A stretch of 47,051 nt of DNA from Myxococcales bacterium (GTDB lineage Bacteria; Myxococcota_A; Polyangia; Fen-1088): assembly GCA_003158455.1 (NCBI GenBank), contig PMJO01000124.1, positions 1 to 47,051 of the forward strand, written 5' to 3'. Below, piece by piece: positions 41,586-47,051 of this stretch. A program made the position numbers and the translations under genes. The notes beneath the pieces are model-generated. The model did not search any database. It saw only the letters and a program-made list of their open reading frames with translations, and had not been told where the DNA came from. Position 1 is the first letter of the stretch; each line of letters starts with the position of its first letter.

Positions 41586-43561
41586 GCCAGCGGTTGCGCC
41601 TGGCCGCGGTGTCCTTCCTCAACGCGCGGCCCATCACCTACGGCATCGAGCAGGGACTGGTGGGCTCTCAGCGCTTCGACCTGCGTTTTGCCGAGCCCTC
41701 GCGCTGCGCGGCCGCGGTAGCCGCGGGCGAGGCAGATCTGGGCCTCATACCCATCGCTGCCTACGCGGCCTCGAACGAGGAACTGCGCGTGGTGCCCGGC
41801 ATCGCAGTGGCCAGCCGCGGCCCGGTGCGCACGGTGGTGCTGGTAGGCCAGGTACCCTGGGAAGAGATGACCGTGATCGCGCTCGACGGGGCTTCGCGCA
41901 CCTCGCAGATGTTGGCGCGCCTTCTCAGCAAGGAGCGCGGCCTTCATCCCGATTTCGTCGAAGTGCCGCATGATCAGATCGCGGACGTGGCAAGCGGCAC
42001 GCGTGGCGCGCTCATCATCGGCGATCTCGGCTTGCAGATCGACGGACGCTTTCGCCATGTCTACGACCTGGGTGAAAAATGGCACGCCCTGGTGGGGCTT
42101 CCCTTCGTCTACGCTGTGTGGGCCGGACGGCCGGGCGTGGTCGGCAGCGAAGACGTGGCGCTGTTGCAAGAAAGCCTGCGGCTGGGGGTGGAACGCCGAA
42201 AGGAAATCGGACGGGCCTGGGCCCTTCACAATGGCGCCGATCCTGGGGTGGGCGAAGACTACTTGCTGAACAACATTTGCCATCGCCTCGGTTCCGACGA
42301 ATTGTCCGGCGCTACGTCTTTCCTGGCGCGCAGCCATGCGGCCGGGCTTCTGGCCAAACCCGCACGGGTACGCCTTTTCGACGCCCCGGCGCCGCCGGAA
42401 CCGCAGTCACGCCCGGCGCGGTCGCTGGACGGCCTGCTCCACGACGCGGCCGCGGGCGCGCGGATGACCCTCGCTGAAGGAGTGCGCCTGTACTCGGAGG
42501 CGGACTTGTTTGACTTGGGCCAGGCCGCTGACCTTCGTCGGCAGTCGTTGCATCCCGACGGCGTGGTGACCTACATCATCGACCGCAACATCAACTACAC
42601 GAATGTTTGCACCACTTGCTGTTCCTTCTGCAATTTCCACCGGCCCCCAGGCCACAGGCAGGCCTACACGCTTTCACGGGAAGAACTGGCCCAAAAACTG
42701 CGCGAGACCATCGAGTTGGGCGGCGTGCAGGTGTTGCTCCAGGGCGGCATCAACCCGGATCTGTCGCTCGCCTACTACGAAGATCTGTTCCGCTTCATGA
42801 AGGCGAACTTTCCTTTGGCCATTCACGGGCTTTCGCCCGAGGAGATTCGCTATTTGGCAGAACGCGAGAAGCTGCCGGTGGGGGCCGTGCTCGAACGCTT
42901 GCTGGTCGCGGGCCTGGACTCGGTGCCAGGCGGCGCGGCCGAGATCCTGGACGACGAAGTCCGCCGGCGCATCTCACCGAAGAAATGTTCTGCCGACACC
43001 TGGATCGATGTCATGCGCGCGGCGCATGGGCTGGGGCTGCGTACTAGCGCCACCATGGTCTTCGGTTTCGGCGAGTCGCCCCGCCAACTGGTCGGGCACC
43101 TCGACCGCCTGCGCCGCCTGCAGGACCAAACCGCGGGCTTCACCGCCTTCATCTGCTGGAGCTTCCAGGCCGAGGGCACGCGCCTGCCTCTGCACGACGA
43201 CACCGGAAGCCTCCGCTACCTGCGCGTCCTGGCCCTGGCGCGCCTGTACCTCGACAACTTTCCCAACCTGCAGGTCTCCTGGGTCACCATGGGACCGGCG
43301 GTGGGACAGGTTGCCCTGCGCTTCGGGGGCAACGACTTTGGCTCGGCCATGATCGAAGAGAATGTGGTCGCCACTGCGGGCACGGTGTTCAAGATTTCCG
43401 CGGACGATATCGAACGCACCGTGCGCGGCGCGGGTTTCATTCCTTGCCGTCGCAACATGCGCTACGAGTTGCAGGGGCGTCCGTCGCGAAGCCCTGAAGC
43501 GGGTGGTGACCGTGATCACTTGGCCACGACCTCCTGCGACTATCGTGGGATCTTGGTGTAG
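41582..43561 (+). CDS. mqnA/mqnC: bifunctional chorismate dehydratase (MqnA) - cyclic dehypoxanthinyl futalosine synthase (MqnC) fusion
   Basis: 659 residues in a single uninterrupted frame. Residues about 5-266 are MqnA: VSFLNARPITYGIEQGL, ADLGLIPIAAYA, GASRTSQMLARLL and GVGEDYLLNN. A Pro-rich linker (about 267-283) leads to MqnC (about 284-645): cluster Cys343-x3-Cys347-x2-Cys350 with an extra Cys346, LLQGGINPDL, VPGGAAEIL, RISPKKCSADTW and the C-terminal FGGNDFGSAMIEENVV. MqnA dehydrates chorismate; MqnC cyclises dehypoxanthine futalosine, two non-adjacent steps. In most genomes these are separate genes. ATG 41582 overlaps the mqnE stop (ATGA). MqnB, MqnD and prenyl-transferase genes are not in the window. 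Confidence 0.93.
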   Translation: MSQRLRLAAVSFLNARPITYGIEQGLVGSQRFDLRFAEPSRCAAAVAAGEADLGLIPIAAYAASNEELRVVPGIAVASRGPVRTVVLVGQVPWEEMTVIALDGASRTSQMLARLLSKERGLHPDFVEVPHDQIADVASGTRGALIIGDLGLQIDGRFRHVYDLGEKWHALVGLPFVYAVWAGRPGVVGSEDVALLQESLRLGVERRKEIGRAWALHNGADPGVGEDYLLNNICHRLGSDELSGATSFLARSHAAGLLAKPARVRLFDAPAPPEPQSRPARSLDGLLHDAAAGARMTLAEGVRLYSEADLFDLGQAADLRRQSLHPDGVVTYIIDRNINYTNVCTTCCSFCNFHRPPGHRQAYTLSREELAQKLRETIELGGVQVLLQGGINPDLSLAYYEDLFRFMKANFPLAIHGLSPEEIRYLAEREKLPVGAVLERLLVAGLDSVPGGAAEILDDEVRRRISPKKCSADTWIDVMRAAHGLGLRTSATMVFGFGESPRQLVGHLDRLRRLQDQTAGFTAFICWSFQAEGTRLPLHDDTGSLRYLRVLALARLYLDNFPNLQVSWVTMGPAVGQVALRFGGNDFGSAMIEENVVATAGTVFKISADDIERTVRGAGFIPCRRNMRYELQGRPSRSPEAGGDRDHLATTSCDYRGILV

Positions 43562-43758
43562 GGTCAACCCTGTGCCCGAGGCTCGCAAACCGGTACAATG
43601 TGCCTCCTTTCCTCCGGCGGCGAATACCTGAGCGATGAAGGCAAGACACGGCATGAAGAAGAGCGACCTTTACCTTCCTTGGTTCTTTCACGAAACCCAT
43701 CGGGTGGTCAGAGCCGCCCTGCGGGAAAGTTCTGCGCATCGGACGCACGAGGCCGGGT

Positions 43759-45726
43759 TTGACAACTAGGCTGGACGGCGAAGTGGTGAAAGAAACCAGG
43801 GTCGCGGATCGCGAACTCGGCGCACTGGCGCGGCCGATGGGGGGCATGGCTTTGATTGGGGCGTCGGTGGGCCTGGCCATCGGACAGATCGCCAACACGG
43901 CGCTGCCACGGTTCGCCGCCGAGAACTTGGCGTCGGTGCGCGGGCGGCAAGTGCTTCTGCGGGACCTCGGCGTGGGTGCGGTGGTTGGTCTGCTATGCGC
44001 CGTTCTCCTTGTCTTCCGAGGGGGAGCGACACTTGACCGCCTGACGCGAACCGCGCGTCTCTTGGCTCCGCTGGTACTCGCCGGGCTGGTGCCCGCGCTG
44101 CTCGGGCTTAACGGGTGGTCAGACACCCTGATGGTCTGCCTCTTGCTCACGGCGTTCATTGTCGGCATCGAGCCGCTTTGGCGTCTGCACTTCAGCGTCT
44201 ACGACACCATGCCTGCTCTGCGCGCCGGCCTTCCCAGCGGGCGGCGGTTCCCGGTGTTCTGGGCGCGCATCGCGCCCGCGCTACGCAGGCGCGGGCCGGC
44301 CGTGATCGTGGCCGCCGTGGCGGTTGGCTACGCCGTGTTCATGGGGTTCTTGACCTTGCGTAGCCACGCCAAGTTCAACACCTACAACTGGGATCTCGCG
44401 CAACTCGATAACCAGTTCTACAACGCCCTCCACGGTCATCCCTTCCGTTGCACCGTGCTGATTCGCGAGGGGAATTGGAGTGAACTGCGCAACCACGCTG
44501 AGTTCTCAGTCTTCGCGCTGTTGCCGTTCTACGCGCTTCATCCTTCCGCCAGTACCCTGCTCGTGCTGCAGGCGCTTCTGCTCGGGTCCGCGGCCATCCC
44601 GCTATACCGGATTGCCGCCCGACGGCTGTCGCCTTGGCTTTCGATCATTGTCGTCCTCGCCTACCTCCTGTACCCACCGCTGCATGGTGCGCAGCTTTTC
44701 GACTTTCATTTCCAGCCGGTGGCGGCGGCGTTCTTGCTTTGGGCCTTCGATTGCTTTGATGCCCGCCGAATGTGGCTGTTTGCGCTGTTCTTCCTGTTCG
44801 CAATCGGATGCCGCGAAGACGTCTCCCCCGGGACAGCGGTGTTCGGGATCTTTCTGATCCTGTGTGGCCAGCGTGTGCGCGCGGGGATCGTCGTCACCGT
44901 GGTCTCGCTCGTCTATTTCATCGCCATGCGCTTCTTCATCATGCCGGCGGTGGGGACCTGGGGCTTCGCGGATACCTACCGGGAGCTGTTTCCGACGGGG
45001 GCGCGTAATTTCACCGGGATCATCCAAACTATCGTGACCAATCCGCTGTTCACCATGCGCACGCTCTGCACCCCCGAAAAGCTGCGCTATGCGCTCCAGA
45101 TCTTGGCTCCGGTCGCGTTCATTCCCCTGCGGCGGCCGCTGCTTGCACTCAGCGTGCTACCGGGAACGCTATTCACCCTGCTGACCACTGGGTACGGGCC
45201 GACCCTCGACATCGGCTTCCAGTACGGAGCCGACTTCGTCCCCTATATCTTTCCGGCCGCGGCCTTGACCCTTGCGGGGATGGGCCGCGTGCGGCGGCGG
45301 GCCGCCGTCGCGACTTTGGTGTGTGCGACGGCCATCGCCACTTTCCACTGGGGGGCGATTCCGACGCGCGCGACGTACAAGTCCTGCTACGGTTGGAAGA
45401 CATTCGAACCGCCCACCGCAATTGAGCGCCGCAGGTTCGCCGCCATGACTGAACTTGCCGCGCTGGTGCCGCCGGATGTGATTCTGGCTGCCACCGATCG
45501 CGAAATCGCGCACGTTTCGAACCGTCTCGAATGCTGGAACCTCTCGGTAGGATGGGAGGGGTCCGACTACATCCTTTACCAGACGCTGGACCCCACCGAG
45601 CTGGAGCTGCAACAGGTCGCTGGAGCCAAGCGCGCCGGATACGTCGTGGTGGGGGAGCGTCCCGAGATGGTTTTGCTCAAGCGGCCAGGTGCACGCGGGC
45701 CGCTCCCGAGTCGACGGAGTCCGTAG
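43759..45726 (+). CDS. DUF2079 family polytopic membrane protein
   Basis: 655 residues from TTG 43759; GTG codons at 43783 or 43786 are alternative starts. About 12 hydrophobic segments are spread over residues 25-530, with a C-terminal soluble domain (about 545-640). The family signature is visible as YNWDLAQLDNQFYNALHG, then FSVFALLPFYALHP, QLFDFHFQPVAAAFLLWA and FAIGCREDVSPG. DUF2079 proteins resemble GT-C membrane glycosyltransferases; the acidic DLAQ and REDVS loops would be the catalytic side. The actual substrate is unknown. The 197 bases between the mqn operon and this gene hold only a 44-codon open frame at 43635 that I could not support. Confidence 0.8.
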   Translation: MTTRLDGEVVKETRVADRELGALARPMGGMALIGASVGLAIGQIANTALPRFAAENLASVRGRQVLLRDLGVGAVVGLLCAVLLVFRGGATLDRLTRTARLLAPLVLAGLVPALLGLNGWSDTLMVCLLLTAFIVGIEPLWRLHFSVYDTMPALRAGLPSGRRFPVFWARIAPALRRRGPAVIVAAVAVGYAVFMGFLTLRSHAKFNTYNWDLAQLDNQFYNALHGHPFRCTVLIREGNWSELRNHAEFSVFALLPFYALHPSASTLLVLQALLLGSAAIPLYRIAARRLSPWLSIIVVLAYLLYPPLHGAQLFDFHFQPVAAAFLLWAFDCFDARRMWLFALFFLFAIGCREDVSPGTAVFGIFLILCGQRVRAGIVVTVVSLVYFIAMRFFIMPAVGTWGFADTYRELFPTGARNFTGIIQTIVTNPLFTMRTLCTPEKLRYALQILAPVAFIPLRRPLLALSVLPGTLFTLLTTGYGPTLDIGFQYGADFVPYIFPAAALTLAGMGRVRRRAAVATLVCATAIATFHWGAIPTRATYKSCYGWKTFEPPTAIERRRFAAMTELAALVPPDVILAATDREIAHVSNRLECWNLSVGWEGSDYILYQTLDPTELELQQVAGAKRAGYVVVGERPEMVLLKRPGARGPLPSRRSP

Positions 45727-45868
45727 CCGGCTGCTACGCAGCCTACCCGTGAAGCCAAGCACTCTCCTCGACGTAGAGTCTAGGGGGACGATGGAAACGT
45801 CGGCACCAGTCGAAGTCAGGTCCGGACCATCGTCCCACCCTACAGTCGCAGCTGCGATCTCGCTCGGG

Positions 45869-45900
45869 TAGCCACCGCGCTGGTGGCTATTGGACTTTTT
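45869..45900 (+). terminator. Rho-independent terminator
   Basis: TAGCCACC-gcgct-GGTGGCTA is a perfect 8-bp stem followed after six bases by TTTTT. It ends the rightward transcript of the DUF2079 gene about 140 bases after its stop. It overlaps the stop codon of the convergent lipoprotein gene, for which the A-rich side could make it act in both directions. Confidence 0.7.
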
Positions 45901-46462
45901 CCGAGATGAAGCGGGCGAGGTTGTACACCGTGTTGTTCACACGACCTTCGAAGCCCATGCTCGAATAGCCCATGCCGGCTTTCGAGCTGAGGGAGATCGC
46001 CTCACTGTACAACTCTCGCTGTGACTTTCCGTCGATGAAATGAACTGTGACATCCAGGGTGTCCGACCCAGCCATGGCCCCGAACATCACCTGCGCAGCC
46101 GAGCTGGTCTGTTGGTTGTAGTTCACGTCGGTGAAGATGACGACCATGCCATCCGGCGGGAGCGGCTCGGTCTTCGACCTGCCCACGAAGATGTTCTTGT
46201 TGGTGATGTATTCCTTCAGATACTGCGGCATGCTCTTGAGGTTCATTTCGGAGACGATCTTGAACCACTTGTCCTTGTCCTGCTCGGAGTAGCCATAGGC
46301 CTGGTACTTCTGCTCACCCAGATCCAGCCAGCCCACGGCAATCATGGGATAGGCGCGCAGATTCCCGGCCATCGGGGTCTGACGGATAGTGGAATAGTAG
46401 GAACTGCACCCCACAGAAAGGAACAAGGCAACCGCAGCGAATGGCAATCTGGACTTGAGCAT
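45887..46462 (-). CDS. lipoprotein of unknown function
   Basis: 191 residues. The signal peptide ends in lipobox SVGC (Cys about 19; PFAAVALFLSVGCSS). The mature part is a single alpha/beta domain with strands MVVIFTDVNYNQQ and TLDVTVHFIDGKSQRELY, and helices near KWFKIVSEMNLKSMPQYLKE and the C-terminal NTVYNLARFISEKV. It resembles small periplasmic lipoproteins that assemble with envelope machines, but no family is certain. ATG 46462 has a perfect AGGAGG 5 bases upstream. The frame stays open far upstream only because it runs antisense to a Gly-rich linker. Confidence 0.75.
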   Translation of the reverse strand: MLKSRLPFAAVALFLSVGCSSYYSTIRQTPMAGNLRAYPMIAVGWLDLGEQKYQAYGYSEQDKDKWFKIVSEMNLKSMPQYLKEYITNKNIFVGRSKTEPLPPDGMVVIFTDVNYNQQTSSAAQVMFGAMAGSDTLDVTVHFIDGKSQRELYSEAISLSSKAGMGYSSMGFEGRVNNTVYNLARFISEKVQ

Positions 46463-46703
46463 TGGAACCTCCTGGCGCGGAACATTACTCCTATCCGCCT
46501 CCGCGGCCAATCGAATTTGTTTCCCCGTACCGTCCCGAAAGTCGTCGCCACGGCGCAGGCGGCTTCGCGGATAAACAGCGGCGCCGCTTGCAACTCGATG
46601 AAGGAGGACAACAGCTTCGGCGGGAGAGTACAATCGTGCTCTGATGTGGGAACCCTGAAAGGGTTTCCACCACGCGACTACCGACATTCCGAAAGGCCGC
46701 ACC

Positions 46704-47051
46704 ATGACGAATAGCAAGGCTCTGCTGGGCATCACGATCTTGGGCGTCGCTCTGGTTGGCTGCGCGAATGGCAGCGGGACGCCGGTCGGCAGCGGTGGCA
46801 ACACGTCAGGGGGCACCCCTGCGACGGGGGGCACCTCCAATTCGGGAGGCGGAACCGGAGGACGTTCGGGCAGTGGTGGCAGCGTGACCAGCGGCGGCAG
46901 CCAAGGCAATGGAGGCGCGACAGGCACAGGCGGTACAACCACTTCGGGCGGAACCACCAGCATCGGAGTCGCGTCTGGCGGTGCCACAGCCGGCGCGACC
47001 GGCGGCGGGAGCGGGGGCAGGGGTGGGGCGACGGGCGGCACGACGGCAACC
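46704..47051 (+). CDS. lipoprotein with Gly/Ser/Thr-rich linker, cut by window end
   Basis: At least 116 codons without a stop before the window ends. The signal peptide KALLGITILGVALVGC has a lipid-anchored Cys about 20. A low-complexity stretch of GG-S/T-G units then continues to the end (SGGSQGNGGATGTGGTTTSG). Such linkers precede binding or catalytic domains in Myxococcota surface proteins. The functional domain lies outside the window, so no function can be given. Confidence 0.75.
   Translation, partial: MTNSKALLGITILGVALVGCANGSGTPVGSGGNTSGGTPATGGTSNSGGGTGGRSGSGGSVTSGGSQGNGGATGTGGTTTSGGTTSIGVASGGATAGATGGGSGGRGGATGGTTAT

Noticed and set aside
43635-43769. 44-codon open frame before the DUF2079 gene
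   Set aside because: No ribosome-binding site or recognisable pattern, and it overlaps the likely leader and start of the next gene.
46463-47041. Pro/Val-rich N-terminal extension of the minus-strand lipoprotein
   Set aside because: Antisense of the Gly/Ser/Thr linker at the window end. The AGGAGG and signal peptide place the true start at 46462.
1-47051. tRNA, rRNA, CRISPR arrays, transposases and phage genes
   Set aside because: Looked for across the intergenic stretches and translations; none recognised by eye.

Overview
The window is GC-rich (roughly 65% by eye) bacterial chromosome. It is packed with lipoproteins carrying long Gly/Ser/Thr- or Asp/Ala-rich linkers and Cys-rich domains. 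It also has a bacterial enhancer-binding regulator, an ECF sigma factor operon and a futalosine-type menaquinone operon. Together these suggest a Myxococcota-like organism, probably close to Polyangia. This is inference from gene style; no rRNA or marker gene is present to place it.

Layout. (1) 1-4.4 kb: a mosaic of a DUF2934 protein, an outer-membrane protein, an EEP-family phosphatase/nuclease, a 5'-truncated metallophosphoesterase-CuA fusion and a frameshifted FG-GAP lipoprotein. (2) 4.5-9.9 kb: housekeeping genes (ABC-F ATPase, HelD/UvrD-like helicase, release factor 3). (3) 10-11.5 kb: a linker-rich lipoprotein followed by a remnant of an SGNH esterase. (4) 11.5-16.8 kb: a sigma-54-type unit. 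An M20 deacylase, acetate kinase and a second acetate-kinase-like protein that has lost its catalytic residues are transcribed leftwards from a -24/-12 promoter, divergent from a XylR/DmpR-type activator. (5) 16.8-19 kb: an MFS transporter and an alpha/beta hydrolase. (6) 19-21.8 kb: a small accessory island with a DUF2971 protein followed by an attC-like site, a GNAT acetyltransferase, two unknown small ORFs (one broken), and orphan HicB and AbrB/MazE-type antitoxins. (7) 22-29.6 kb: metabolic and housekeeping genes (outer-membrane protein, acyl-CoA synthetase, malate dehydrogenase, ArnT/PMT-like glycosyltransferase, RlmI-like methyltransferase, Ndk). (8) 29.7-36.8 kb: surface and regulatory accessory region. 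It holds Cys-rich lipoproteins, including one with knottin-like repeats, a duplicated 151-bp lipoprotein-leader module, and an ECF sigma factor operon in which a membrane anti-sigma-like protein and an outer-membrane barrel both carry a CBM48 (glycogen-binding-like) domain. (9) 36.9-43.6 kb: six genes overlapping by 4 bases, rlmN - polyprenyl synthase - ubiE - unknown - mqnE - mqnA/mqnC fusion. (10) 43.8-47.05 kb: a DUF2079 membrane protein, a lipoprotein and the start of another linker-rich lipoprotein cut by the window end.

How the genes work together. The menaquinone operon joins side-chain synthesis, early futalosine-pathway steps and a final C-methylation in one translationally coupled unit. 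MqnA and MqnC are fused, and an extra protein resembles the C-terminal part of MqnC/MqnE without the radical-SAM core. The sigma-54 unit probably couples hydrolysis of an acyl compound to acetate/acetyl-phosphate metabolism under a ligand-sensing activator. The ECF operon looks like a cell-envelope carbohydrate-sensing or assembly system of unknown function. No tRNA, rRNA, CRISPR array or transposase was recognised.
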